The notes below the pieces were generated by a model that saw only the letters and a program-made list of their open reading frames with translations, was not told the DNA's origin and did not search any database. Source: Microlunatus phosphovorus NM-1 (GTDB lineage: Bacteria; Actinomycetota; Actinomycetes; Propionibacteriales; Propionibacteriaceae). From it: a DNA stretch of 64,000 nucleotides. The DNA is taken from assembly GCF_000270245.1 (NCBI RefSeq), contig NC_015635.1, forward strand, positions 1,240,001-1,304,000. Reading direction: 5' to 3'. Position 1 is the stretch's first letter, and the number at the start of each line of letters is the position of its first letter. Below, one piece after another: positions 17,615 through 26,788 of this stretch. A program made the position numbers and the translations under genes.

Positions 17615-18841
17615 GAACCGGTGGAGGTGAGCATCTCCGGCAGTTGGGACGGTATGCCAACATCTGTCTGGCGGTCTTCACGGCCTTCACCGGTGCCGCT
17701 CTGGGTGTCGTGGAGAACCTGTTCGCAGGCGTCCGCGGGACGTTGGACTTCACCATCCGCCTGTGGGTGACGGTCGGCCTAGCCGTCATCGCCGGGGTGG
17801 CTTTGGTGGGATACGGATGGCTCAGCAAGCGACGCAGCTTTCTTCTGTCGCAACGAGGAACGTCGTACGTCGTCGACTCGCCTGCGGAGACGTGGACGCC
17901 TGACGACAAGAACGCCTACATGATCGAGGGGGCGAACGCAGTTCGCGGATGTCCTCGAGGTTGCGGGTCCGACTGGACTCTCGTCGTGGCGGTGGCCACT
18001 CACCGACGGCGCCGACCGCTGGAGCAATGCAGTTGACGATTTGGTCATCTCCTTTCGCAGTGTTATGGCGAACGATGACCCGCGTACGCCGAACTCCATC
18101 GTCTGCTGGGCCTGGTATCCGGTGGCAATCGCGTGGACTGCCCGCACACGTGCGCAGCAGCGCAATCTGCCGATCGCCATCCGTCAGCGGCCGAGCACAG
18201 GCAGAACCAAGAGCATCGACATGCCTGACTGGAGTCAGCCTGTCTACTCATTCGCTCCGACTCCTGCCCCTGAAAGGCCCCGTAGAACGGTGATGCGTGA
18301 TCGTGCCACAGGATTGCGGCTCGCGGGCGCTGACCCAGCCAACCCGATCGACGCGGAGGTGAGCTTCGACGGAACCAATGTGACTGATGCGGCTCCGATC
18401 AACATTCTGTTGGTCCGATTGCATGACAAAGAGTGGGCAGGGTTGAGCCCAGACAAAGACGGAGAGCCGGTCACTCTGAATGTCGCTAACTGGTCGGGCC
18501 AGCCACTTGGCCTCCCCGGCAGCGCAGTCCTGCACGAATGGCGCTGCCTTCCCAAGTCGGCGATCCATCCCTGGACCGACTACCCGAGTCTTACTTCCGA
18601 AATAGTCAGATGGATAGCCCGCACGGCCGACCCGGATGGTGTCAACCTGATTGGCATGCTCGTGCCGCAGGAGGTCGGGCTCGGTATCGGGATTCAGGTC
18701 GCAGATCTGACCAAGTCCCAGTGGCCAGCCCACCTCTGGCCCTTGATCCAGCCGTCAGCTAGAGCAGAGCATCTGACTATTCCCGGACTCGACCTCGGCT
18801 GGGATTCGCTTCACCGCGGATATCGCGTCGGATCTCGATAA
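17611..18841 (+). pseudogene. Two-TM SAVED/CARF-like sensor gene, second copy, with apparent frameshift
   Basis: A GTG at 17611, overlapping the upstream stop, opens a frame with two hydrophobic segments (ICLAVFTAFTGAALGVV and LWVTVGLAVIAGVALVGYGW) and a KRR stop-transfer. That frame closes at 18036. A second open frame (18041 in its reading, but coding-like back to 17942: FADVLEVAG, SSWRWPL) continues to 18841. Joining them by a one-base shift at the G5 run 17928-17932 restores about 410 residues, equal to the paralog at 524-1765, with matching late motifs VNLIGMLVP, GLGIGIQV and WPAHLWPLI. It may be a true mutation, a programmed slip or a sequencing error. If broken, the membrane part could still be made alone. 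Confidence 0.7.
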
Positions 18842-18963
18842 GGGAGCAGAAGATCGGAGTTGGGCCTGCGGTCCCTCTGACCGGCAGGCTGGCAAAGTCC
18901 CCACAGTTGCTGGTGGCGAAAGCGGCCTGCCAACGGACCTCGGTGCTGCAACTAACCGGTCAA

Positions 18964-20124
18964 TCAGGCGTACACGACGGCGCGACCTGCGCCTGCGCGG
19001 TCGAGATACCCGAGCTGACTCATCAGCGCGCAAACCACCGCTTTACCGAGTTCCAGCGGGACGGCGTTGCCGAGTTGCCGCTGCACGTCGGCGCGGGTGC
19101 CGTCGATGGTGAAGTCGTCGGGGAAGGACATCAGCCGCAGCATCTCGTTGACGCGGAGTCGCCGAGCACGCTCCCGACCGGAGGCCGTGCGGACGTTCTC
19201 CCAGTGGAACGGACCGACCCACGGGCCAGGCTGGGCCTGGAGCGTGGTGGAGGGTCGATCGGGATCGAGGCGGAGCAGAAAGGTCCAATAGCGGCTGCGC
19301 CACTCGAAGTGGTTGCGGCCGTCGTAGCGCTCGGTGTGCCAGAGGTAGTTCTGGCCGGGCGGGACCTCGGCCGCAAGCTCGCCGTAGTTGCCGTCGACGA
19401 TCTCGTCCTCGGACGCTCGGACAAGTCGGGGCAGTCCCTCGAACGCCTGCGCCGCAGTGACATGTGGGATCTTGCTCGTGTCGAAGGTGCGGGTGTGCTC
19501 GCTCCAGCCGGAGTGGGTGGGTTCGGGGAACTCGAACCGCTCCCCGTCGCGCCGGCCGACGACGAACACGCGACGGCGCAGTTGGGGGACGCCATAGTCG
19601 GCGGCGAGCAGCACCTTCCATTGCGGGTTATAGCCCAACTCGCCGAGGCCTTTGAGGAGGCGCTCGAACTGCGCGGTGTGGGTCTTGTAGGTCAGACCCT
19701 GCACGTTCTCCAGGATGAACGCCTCCGGCTGAGACTCACGGACCACGCGCACGTACTCGTCCAGCAGGGAGGCGTTGGGGTCGCGGCTCTCGCGCTTCTG
19801 CTCCAGCCAGAAGCCCGACTTGCTGAATGGGGTGCACGGCGGGCCGCCGACGACGAGCACCGGTTCCGCGGACCGCAGCCCGGCGGCGGCCAGGATCTCC
19901 TCGGTTGAGACCGCTCGGATGTCGCCGGTGAGCGTCCTGGTGTCACCGAAGTTGGCCTTGAGAGTCTTCAGAGCAGGGTCGTTGTAGTCGGTCGCGACGG
20001 ACACCCGCAGCAGGCCGCTGCCAGGATCGCCGGGTGCCAAGGGTTCGGCATCGGCCCGCTCGACGGCGAGGTCGAGCCCGCCTGCCCCGGAGAACAGGCT
20101 CACCACCGGAAGCCGCTCACCCAT
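18964..20124 (-). CDS. DNA (cytosine-5)-methyltransferase
   Basis: At 386 residues this is a complete C5-methyltransferase. Motif I is LFSGAGGLDLA near residue 10 (SAM binding), motif IV is GGPPCTPFSKSG with the catalytic Cys near 96, motif VI is ILENVQG, motif VIII is QLRRRVFVVG and motif X is RQLGNAVP near 355. It should protect the host site cut by the endonuclease encoded divergently at 20271. The target recognition region between motifs VIII and X (about 210-330) is of ordinary length; specificity cannot be read. The gene ends about 120 bases from the second CRISPR sensor gene, convergent with it. Confidence 0.93.
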   Translation of the reverse strand: MGERLPVVSLFSGAGGLDLAVERADAEPLAPGDPGSGLLRVSVATDYNDPALKTLKANFGDTRTLTGDIRAVSTEEILAAAGLRSAEPVLVVGGPPCTPFSKSGFWLEQKRESRDPNASLLDEYVRVVRESQPEAFILENVQGLTYKTHTAQFERLLKGLGELGYNPQWKVLLAADYGVPQLRRRVFVVGRRDGERFEFPEPTHSGWSEHTRTFDTSKIPHVTAAQAFEGLPRLVRASEDEIVDGNYGELAAEVPPGQNYLWHTERYDGRNHFEWRSRYWTFLLRLDPDRPSTTLQAQPGPWVGPFHWENVRTASGRERARRLRVNEMLRLMSFPDDFTIDGTRADVQRQLGNAVPLELGKAVVCALMSQLGYLDRAGAGRAVVYA

Positions 20125-20270
20125 CTGTCACCTCAATTCCTTTGGACGCACATCACCCATCCTGCGGGCTGCGCGTGCTCGACCAGTATCGTCGGGACGA
20201 GTCTGACGCAGGCCACTGACACCCCAGTGGTGAGCGAGCAGTCAGCGCGTTCAGCACCGATGGGAGGCTC

Positions 20271-21443
20271 GTGGAGGAACGGTTGCTCGCCGGACGCGCC
20301 TTCGGCGAGGTCTATCGAGTGCGGGGCCGAGATCTGCACGCCTTCCTCGTACGTGCCGTCGAAGCCTCCGGTGGCCGTGTCCTTTATGCCAGCGATCCCG
20401 GCCGGGCGCCGGTCTATCTCGGCGTGCAGCTGGACTCCGACGAGCGGATCGGGATGCTGGTCTACCCCTTTCGAGTAACGAGCGTGAAGACCAGAGGCAG
20501 GCCGGCGGATGAGGTCCGCGGGCAGCTCCGCTATGGCTCTGAGGAGAGCTGGGAACGGGAGCATCCTGTCGGCCGTGACATCGCCGGCGTCGACGTCACC
20601 ATGATCCTCGGCATCGACCTCGCCGACGGCGTGATCCTCGGGCTTGACGCCAATTTGTGGGACCCGCTGCCGATGGGCATCTCCTTCTACGCCAAGAGCG
20701 CCGAGATCGAGCGGGCGAAGAGCGTCGGCTGGCATGTCTGGGAGAAAGTCAACCGTGGCGGCACCAAGCGAGCCGAGGCGCGCTCGCCTACGAATCTGGA
20801 GACCGTCGTGGCGTTCACGCCCGACCGGCTCCTCGACTACGCCAGGTTGGAGCGTCGCGCCTCCTCATTGCGGCTGGACCCGGCACTGCGATACGTCACC
20901 GCGGCCAGCATCGGTGCCATGAAGCCGGCTGAGCTGTCAAGGCGGCATACGCTTGAGGACCAGTTCGCGCTGACCAGCGAGCAGATCCTCGACATCATCA
21001 GCGGTCGCAACCGGCTCTCTGTCGCCGTACGCGGTGGGGTGGCTGAATACCACCTGGAGCAGCAGCTGACCGGCGCGCCCGGTATCGCCTCCGTAGAGCG
21101 GCTCGACGTCGACGCCATGCACGACTTCGATGTCACCCTCGACGACGGCACGGTGTTGCGGGTCGAATGCAAGAACGCCAGTCCCAAGACATCCGCCAGT
21201 GGCGCGTTCAAGGTCGAGGTGCAGAAGACCCGTGCCTCCAAGGGCGACCCGGCGTCCCGCTTCTATCCGGCCGACGGATTCGACGTTGTCGCCGCCTGTC
21301 TGTTCTCGCCCACGGGGCGCTGGAAGTTCCGCTTCGGACGTACTGCGGACATGGCCCGGCACAAAGACTTCCCTGACCGGCTCGCCCCGATCCAGACCAT
21401 CACTGACGACTGGACAGACACCCTGCCTGCGCTCAGCCGCTGA
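20271..21443 (+). CDS. Type II restriction endonuclease, PD-(D/E)XK-like
   Basis: The product has 390 residues from GTG 20271, with GGGAGG just upstream. I do not recognise the N-terminal 230 residues. The C-terminal third carries HDFDVTLDDGTVLRVECKN (landmark, about residues 284-302), a D...ExK arrangement characteristic of PD-(D/E)XK nucleases, followed by FDVVAACLF and WKFRFGR. The gene is divergent from a C5-methyltransferase and convergent with a vsr gene, which completes a classic type II restriction set. The cleavage site is unknown. Its 3' end overlaps the vsr 3' end by 11 bases on the opposite strand. Confidence 0.8.
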   Translation: MEERLLAGRAFGEVYRVRGRDLHAFLVRAVEASGGRVLYASDPGRAPVYLGVQLDSDERIGMLVYPFRVTSVKTRGRPADEVRGQLRYGSEESWEREHPVGRDIAGVDVTMILGIDLADGVILGLDANLWDPLPMGISFYAKSAEIERAKSVGWHVWEKVNRGGTKRAEARSPTNLETVVAFTPDRLLDYARLERRASSLRLDPALRYVTAASIGAMKPAELSRRHTLEDQFALTSEQILDIISGRNRLSVAVRGGVAEYHLEQQLTGAPGIASVERLDVDAMHDFDVTLDDGTVLRVECKNASPKTSASGAFKVEVQKTRASKGDPASRFYPADGFDVVAACLFSPTGRWKFRFGRTADMARHKDFPDRLAPIQTITDDWTDTLPALSR

Positions 21444-21864
21444 CCGCCGCACGCCTCGCCCGGACCAGCCGGCCGATCTCCTCTGCGACGGCTGCGGGTG
21501 TCTCGTGCTCCCAGAATCGCAACACGAGCCAGCCGCGATCCTCGAGCCGGGAGGTCGTCTCCCGATCGCGCGCCTGATTGCGTCCGATCTTGGTGCTCCA
21601 GTAGTCGGAGTTCGTCGTCGGCATGGTGAAGTGCTCCGGACAGCCGTGCCAGTAGCAGCCGTCGATGAACACGGCGACCCGCACTCGAGTGAACAGCAGG
21701 TCGGCGGTGCGACGCAGATCTGCCTCCGGCTGGGCGTTGACTCGATATCGGAGACCTTGGGCGTGAACCAGCTGGCGTACCGCGATCTCCGCCTTGGTGT
21801 CGCGGCCGTGGTTGCCCTGCATCGTCTTGCGCGCCGCCGAGCTGGATGCCCAGGACTGGTACAC
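21433..21864 (-). CDS. vsr: Very-short-patch mismatch repair endonuclease (Vsr)
   Basis: This 143-residue protein has GNHGRDTKAEIAVRQLVHA (landmark near residues 17-35), the catalytic region DLLFTRVRVAVFIDGCYWHGCP near 54-76 with the Vsr Asp and His residues, and WSTKIGRNQARD. Vsr nicks next to T:G mismatches made when 5-methylcytosine deaminates, so it normally accompanies C5-methyltransferases such as the one at 18964. It is on the same strand as that methyltransferase but separated by the endonuclease gene. Confidence 0.92.
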   Translation of the reverse strand: MYQSWASSSAARKTMQGNHGRDTKAEIAVRQLVHAQGLRYRVNAQPEADLRRTADLLFTRVRVAVFIDGCYWHGCPEHFTMPTTNSDYWSTKIGRNQARDRETTSRLEDRGWLVLRFWEHETPAAVAEEIGRLVRARRAAVSG

Positions 21865-22058
21865 ATCCTGAGGCTACGCCTCAGAGCGACCACCACGCAG
21901 TCGGCGGCCACCGCCCCTGGGCTGTAGACGACTGAAGTGGCTTTGGCGCCACGTCACTCATCACCAGGCAGCCGCGCAGCTCGCGAGAAGTAGCTAGCGG
22001 TGCCAACCCCGATTTTGCCCCAGAACCTACTTCTCGATGAGCGATCGAGTGACACCGA

Positions 22059-24800
22059 TTATCGGGTGACGTGGACGAGCCCGTGCGCACCCCGCTCGGC
22101 GTCGATCATCAGGTGTGAGACCACGGGGTAGTCGCCGGCTTCCGGGAAGCTGAGTTCGACGAAGCCACCTTGCGCTGCCTGCAGGCCCAGACTCTGGGCG
22201 CCACCAGAACCGCCGGGTCCACCACGAAGCAGGTAAGTGCCTTCGGCGTACGTGGTGTCGAATTGAGCACCGACGATGTGGAAAGAGCTGGGCCGGTTCG
22301 GCCCGGCGTCGAGCAGCCAGATCCGGACTCGTTCACCAACCTTGGCGGTCAGCGGGCGGTGATCGTACTGGTTGACGTACCCGTTGAACACCACCGCATC
22401 AGGTCGCTCGGCCTGGAGCTTGGCGGCATCGGCGGAGCCGCCCTGGGGACCGAGATAGAGCTCGGACTGGACCAGCACATAGCTGCGGTCGACCTTCGGC
22501 AGGTCCGGCGGCTCGATCACCACGGCGCCGAACAGCCCGCTGGCGATGTGCGCCGACATCGGCATCGTGGAGCAGTGATACATCCAGATCCCGGCCCGCT
22601 TGGCCCGGAATCGATACACCAACGACTCCCCGGGCGCGATGGTGCGCATCGGCTTCTGCGGCGACAGCGCGCTGGCGTGGAAGTCGATCGAGTGCCCGAC
22701 CGTGCCGCGGTTCACCAGGGTGATCACGAATTCGTCGCCGACTCGGCCGTGCAGCACTGGTCCGGGCGCCTGCCCGTCGTAGGTCCACTGCGCCTGCTTG
22801 ACGCCTGGCGCCACCTCGCTGACGACATCGCGGACGGTGAACGTACGCCGGTGCACCTTGGCCTTGCCGAGTGGCGGCAGCACGGCGTCATGAGCCGTGA
22901 AATCGGCCGGCGGTTTGGCCATGAAGTCGAGGTCGTCGGCTGCGCTGGGTGAGTCGTCCCCCGTCGAGTCCTCCGGATGGGTGGAGCCTCCATGGTTGGT
23001 CGCGTGTTCATGGTCGTCCGCACGCGGCGCACCTGACTCCATGCGGTCTGACTCCGATCCACCGGAGGCAGGCAGACCCGTCACCTGAATGTGCAGCACC
23101 ATGCCCATCTGGCGATGACCGAGCATTGAGCACCAGCCCTCGATCGGCCGCCCGACCACCCCGACGTCGATGGTCGCGGTGCCGTCACGCGCCAGTCGGC
23201 CGCTCTGCTGGCCGGTGTCCAGGACGAGATCGTGTACGTCGGTGTCGGTGTTGGTCAGCCGGATGATGAGCCGGTTCCCGGCGGGCACGGTGATGGTCGA
23301 GGGCTCGAACCGCATGCCTTGGGCCGTGACGTCCACTGTGGTCACCTGGCCGGTGGGCTGCACGTCAGCAGCGGTGGTCGCGCCTGACCCCGCACCGGCG
23401 GCGGCCGGGTCCACGGCGACGCCGGTCGCCACCGCCAGCACGATCAGGGCCAGGCCCAACGCGGCGAAGCCAGCGGTCTGCCCGGCCGGCCGGCCGGTGT
23501 GTGCCCCCGCGTGCGTACCCGCCACACCGGGCGCAGCTGCCACACTCGGTGCACCCGGCTCAGCTCGCATCAGCCGTCGGGCGGTCTTGACGGTGATCAC
23601 GAACAGGACCAGCCAGGACACCAGGGCGACCATGACCATCATCGAGGCGAGTACACGGACCACGCTCGGCACCGGCAACACACAGACGAGCAGCCCGGCG
23701 TTGGTCACGGTAATCCGCAACGGCCCGCCACGATCCATCACCGCATTGAGGGCGCGTACGCGACTCGGTCCGCGGCTCAGCTTGACGGGCACCAGATAGG
23801 CCAAGGCGCCGAACAGCACCTGGAGCCCGAAGCCGACGGCGAGATAGGGCGTCAACCAGGTCAGCGCCGATCCGGCCGCCGTCCACGACGAGGCAGTGCC
23901 GATTCCCACCGTCAGCGCGATCAGGCAGCCGACCAGCCAGATCACACCGACCAGCACGGACCAGCCGGGGAACGTCGTCGGCGGACGGCGCCGCAGTGTG
24001 TCGACGAACGACGGCCCGATCAGTCCGACCCCCAACAGATAGATCGCGAGTCCGGCAGCGGCCACCATCGACTGGTCGGCCAGCGCCCCGGCGACCACAG
24101 CACCGATCGCCACCACCAGCACCGGCAGCGCACGGGCGGCGTCTCGCTCGGCTCGGTCGCTGATCCTGGTCCGCAGGATGGTCGGCCACAGGGTGATCAG
24201 GGTGCCGATGACGGTCAGACCGATCCAGCCCAGCAGGTTGACCGCGGCATGCGCGAGCTCCAGCCGGGCATGCCAGGGCTCTTCCGGCGAGCGGGCCAGC
24301 AGCACCCCGAAGACTGCCCCGACAGGCAGGAAGCAGGCCGCCGCAATGTAGTAGCGCACGCTCCGCCCGAACCGGGCCGGCAATGTCGTGCGGAGCAGGC
24401 GTGCCAGGGTCCAGCCATGCCAGCCGACCGCGACCGCGACGGCGGTGGCGCCGAGCAAGGTGATCAACCAGATCTCCGAGAGGACCCCGCCGACGACGGC
24501 GACCACCCCGGCGTTGAGCAAGCTCAAGCGCACCTGTTCGCCGCGGCGATCCTCGTCGGCTACATGCAGCAGGGTATGAGTGAAGTGGTTGCTCCACACG
24601 ACGATGGCGTTGCTGATCGCTCCCAGCAGCACCAGATGCAGCATCAGCCATCTTGGTGCGGGGACCAGCGGGTGGATCAGCGCCACCATGACGGCGGCGG
24701 CCAGCCAGGTCAGCACCGGAAGGTCGACCAGCGGTCGGAAACCGCGTTTGCGTCTCGAGGTCGTCGGCGGCTTGGGACTCGGCGGGAGCAGGGTGCTCAT
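22059..24800 (-). CDS. Membrane-cupredoxin-NirK-like multicopper oxidase fusion
   Basis: I chose ATG 24800, which overlaps the upstream stop (ATGA) and gives 913 residues. Residues about 25-440 are a chain of roughly ten to twelve hydrophobic segments with EIWLITLLG and HAAVNLLGWIG. A cupredoxin domain follows (about 470-570; VHDLVLDTG, EGWCSMLGHRQMGM for type 1 copper), then a His/Asp-rich linker (ADDHEHATNHGG). The last 300 residues are a two-domain copper nitrite reductase/laccase-like unit: HSIDFHAS near 703, YHCSTMPMSAHIASG near 742 and SSFHIVG near 850. Nitrite or another small molecule could be reduced or copper oxidised outside the membrane; the substrate is not certain. Confidence 0.8.
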   Translation of the reverse strand: MSTLLPPSPKPPTTSRRKRGFRPLVDLPVLTWLAAAVMVALIHPLVPAPRWLMLHLVLLGAISNAIVVWSNHFTHTLLHVADEDRRGEQVRLSLLNAGVVAVVGGVLSEIWLITLLGATAVAVAVGWHGWTLARLLRTTLPARFGRSVRYYIAAACFLPVGAVFGVLLARSPEEPWHARLELAHAAVNLLGWIGLTVIGTLITLWPTILRTRISDRAERDAARALPVLVVAIGAVVAGALADQSMVAAAGLAIYLLGVGLIGPSFVDTLRRRPPTTFPGWSVLVGVIWLVGCLIALTVGIGTASSWTAAGSALTWLTPYLAVGFGLQVLFGALAYLVPVKLSRGPSRVRALNAVMDRGGPLRITVTNAGLLVCVLPVPSVVRVLASMMVMVALVSWLVLFVITVKTARRLMRAEPGAPSVAAAPGVAGTHAGAHTGRPAGQTAGFAALGLALIVLAVATGVAVDPAAAGAGSGATTAADVQPTGQVTTVDVTAQGMRFEPSTITVPAGNRLIIRLTNTDTDVHDLVLDTGQQSGRLARDGTATIDVGVVGRPIEGWCSMLGHRQMGMVLHIQVTGLPASGGSESDRMESGAPRADDHEHATNHGGSTHPEDSTGDDSPSAADDLDFMAKPPADFTAHDAVLPPLGKAKVHRRTFTVRDVVSEVAPGVKQAQWTYDGQAPGPVLHGRVGDEFVITLVNRGTVGHSIDFHASALSPQKPMRTIAPGESLVYRFRAKRAGIWMYHCSTMPMSAHIASGLFGAVVIEPPDLPKVDRSYVLVQSELYLGPQGGSADAAKLQAERPDAVVFNGYVNQYDHRPLTAKVGERVRIWLLDAGPNRPSSFHIVGAQFDTTYAEGTYLLRGGPGGSGGAQSLGLQAAQGGFVELSFPEAGDYPVVSHLMIDAERGAHGLVHVTR

Positions 24801-25972
24801 CGGCTGCCACCCGAGACCTTGCCGCTCGAGGACCTGGCACCCGGGGAACTCGTCGGGACCTGCTTCCCACGCCCGACCAGGAACACGGCGATCACCAGGA
24901 AGCTCAACAGGGCAAGGACATTGAGCACGCCGCTGATCAGCCAGGCCTGCTGCTGACCGAGCGCGTCGCCGATCCACACTCGAGCGATCAGCGAGACCTG
25001 CAACGCTACTACCGGGACATACAGCACAGCGTGATAGGGGAAGGGACGGCGCAGCACGGCAGGCAGGATCACCGGCGCATGAGCCATGATCATCGAGATG
25101 GTGAAGCCGAGGAAGATGGCGTGCACGACCGCGTCGTAGCGATAGCCGTCGACCGCCGGCCCGCCGATCAGCCAAATGCCTGCCGCGATGCCGAGCCAGG
25201 CATAGCCGGCGAGCATGCAGACCGCCGCCAGTCGCGGTAGACCGACACTGCGCACCGTGGCGCGGGCGACGTCGTGCCAAGCCAGCCATCCGGTCAGTAC
25301 GGTCAGCACCAAACCCAGCAGCGGCGTCCCAACTCGGGGCCAGAGCAGGGCGGCGACGATGGCGACCAGGATGCCGGCGGCCAGCAACACCAGCACCGTG
25401 CCGGCCCGTGGTCCCATCGCCAGCCGGGCCAGCTCGAGTCGCTCGCCGCTGATGGTCAAGATCACGAAGGCCGCCAGCCAGGGGAGCAGTAGCGGAGCGG
25501 GTACGCCACCCAGCCACAGCACGGCCGCGCCGGTTGCCGCGACTGCGCCGAGCGACTGGACCAGGACGGCGGGATCGCGTTGTCGCCGCCAGAGCGGCAG
25601 ATAGAGCAACGTCAGGGCAGCCGTACCGGCCACCAGCAAGATCTTCCCGACCAGCAGCGGAGCGGGGGAGATCAACGTCAGCGCTCCCAGACCGAGCAAG
25701 GCCGGCGCGGCGAACCCGGCCCGGCGTCGGGCGGCGACCGCTCGCTCGAGAGCGATCAGGGTGCCGACAAAACCGAGCACCAGCAGCACACCATGGATGT
25801 CGGGCAGCCGATCGGTCGTGACCGGAGCGGGGAGGCCGAGCAGCAGGAGGGCGGCGTCGAGACCAGCCAGCATGGCGATTCCGGCCGGGAGCAGGAAGAC
25901 CAGCCGGCGTAGCGTGGTGGCGCTGGAGCGGGTGCCGGGGACGACCCGGGCCAGCGAGGCCTCGCGATCCAT
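24797..25972 (-). CDS. NnrS-like polytopic membrane protein
   Basis: This 391-residue protein is hydrophobic throughout, with about eleven to twelve membrane segments. It shows HGVLLVLGFVGTLIALERAVA near residues 60-80, VVHAIFLGFTISMIMAHAPVILP near 285-307 and HAVLYVPVVALQ. The histidines at the ends of helices recall the NnrS family linked to nitric oxide and denitrification. The stop overlaps the start of the NirK-like fusion, and its own start abuts the regulator, so the three genes form one operon. Heme or copper binding is inference. Confidence 0.6.
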   Translation of the reverse strand: MDREASLARVVPGTRSSATTLRRLVFLLPAGIAMLAGLDAALLLLGLPAPVTTDRLPDIHGVLLVLGFVGTLIALERAVAARRRAGFAAPALLGLGALTLISPAPLLVGKILLVAGTAALTLLYLPLWRRQRDPAVLVQSLGAVAATGAAVLWLGGVPAPLLLPWLAAFVILTISGERLELARLAMGPRAGTVLVLLAAGILVAIVAALLWPRVGTPLLGLVLTVLTGWLAWHDVARATVRSVGLPRLAAVCMLAGYAWLGIAAGIWLIGGPAVDGYRYDAVVHAIFLGFTISMIMAHAPVILPAVLRRPFPYHAVLYVPVVALQVSLIARVWIGDALGQQQAWLISGVLNVLALLSFLVIAVFLVGRGKQVPTSSPGARSSSGKVSGGSR

Positions 25973-26718
25973 CAGGCAGACCCCAGCCGCAGCAGGCAGG
26001 CGCCTGGTTCGGCGAACGGCACTAGGTCGGTGCCCTGAGTATCGGCCCCGTACGCGGTCAATGCGCCGCGAACCAGGCCGAGGTGGACGCCGCAGACGAC
26101 GTCGGGGAATTGGTGAGCGGCTGCCAGCAGCGGGCAGCGAGTGAGTCGCACGACGGTGTTGCTGGGGTCGGAGTCCGCGCCGAAACCCAGCTCGTCGAGC
26201 AGGTCCACCACCTCTCCGCGAGCCGTCGTGGCGTCCGCAACGGGCCGCGCCCCGCGCTCGTCCGCCAGCCGGCGGCCCCAGTCTTCGCCGGCCTCGGCTG
26301 CGTCCTCGGTGGGGGTGTCACTCGTGCGGTGGATCGTGGCTGCCAGCGCGGCGGCCAGTCCGGCGTACTCCGAGGGCGCCCCCTCCGCGCCGGTAGCGAG
26401 ATACAGCCACGCCGGCCGACCGCGTCCGTTCGGGGCGGAAGCGTGCCGATGAACGAGCCCCAACCGAGTCAGCGCCTCGAGGTGCTCGCGCACCGTGTTG
26501 ACGTGGAGCCCCGACAAGGCGGCGAGAGCAGCCATGGTGACCGGTTCGGTCTGGTCGCGGAGCGTGGCCAGCAGCGCGGAGCGGGAGGCCGACAATCGTG
26601 CTGCAGACAGGCCCGAGCCGGCGACGGGACCGTAGCCGGGACGTCGTGACCGAGCACCGACGTCGCCGCTATTTTTCACGGAATTTACTGTAGTAAAATC
26701 CTGATCAAGAATCCACAC
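25972..26718 (-). CDS. HTH transcriptional regulator with C-terminal cysteine site
   Basis: Up to 248 residues. The first half has a winged helix-turn-helix (PVTMAALAALSGLHVNTVREHLEAL, about 58-82, ArsR/DeoR style) followed by wing RGRPAWLYL. The C-terminal half ends with RCPLLAAAHQFPDVVCGVHLGL and a late Cys (GACLLRL), the pattern of regulators that bind an Fe-S cluster or metal through three cysteines. Two GTG starts are possible, 26718 and 26679; the second leaves the palindrome at 26684-26697 outside the gene and is more likely. It probably senses nitric oxide, oxygen or copper and controls both this operon and the divergent hemerythrin gene. Confidence 0.75.
   Translation of the reverse strand: MWILDQDFTTVNSVKNSGDVGARSRRPGYGPVAGSGLSAARLSASRSALLATLRDQTEPVTMAALAALSGLHVNTVREHLEALTRLGLVHRHASAPNGRGRPAWLYLATGAEGAPSEYAGLAAALAATIHRTSDTPTEDAAEAGEDWGRRLADERGARPVADATTARGEVVDLLDELGFGADSDPSNTVVRLTRCPLLAAAHQFPDVVCGVHLGLVRGALTAYGADTQGTDLVPFAEPGACLLRLGSA
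26684..26697. promoter_or_regulatory. Palindromic operator candidate
   Basis: TTTACT GT AGTAAA is a perfect 6-bp inverted repeat in an AT-rich island within otherwise GC-rich DNA. It sits between the regulator gene and the divergent hemerythrin-like gene, so it is the natural binding site for the regulator. It lies inside the regulator ORF only if the upstream GTG 26718 is used. Confidence 0.6.
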
Positions 26719-26788
26719 GGCGGGTGACCGCAGTGCCAGACGACCCCAGATTGATCAACACAGAGTGATGACCTCAGAAGGGACCACA

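Noticed and set aside
23499-24956. 485-codon plus-strand ORF rich in Gln, His and Arg
   Set aside because: Antisense to the clearly coding membrane-cupredoxin-oxidase gene; composition is that of a shadow frame in GC-rich DNA.
24801-25517. Upstream extension of the NirK-like fusion to 1152 residues
   Set aside because: It overlaps the NnrS-like gene completely in another frame; ATG 24800 in an ATGA overlap is the sensible start.
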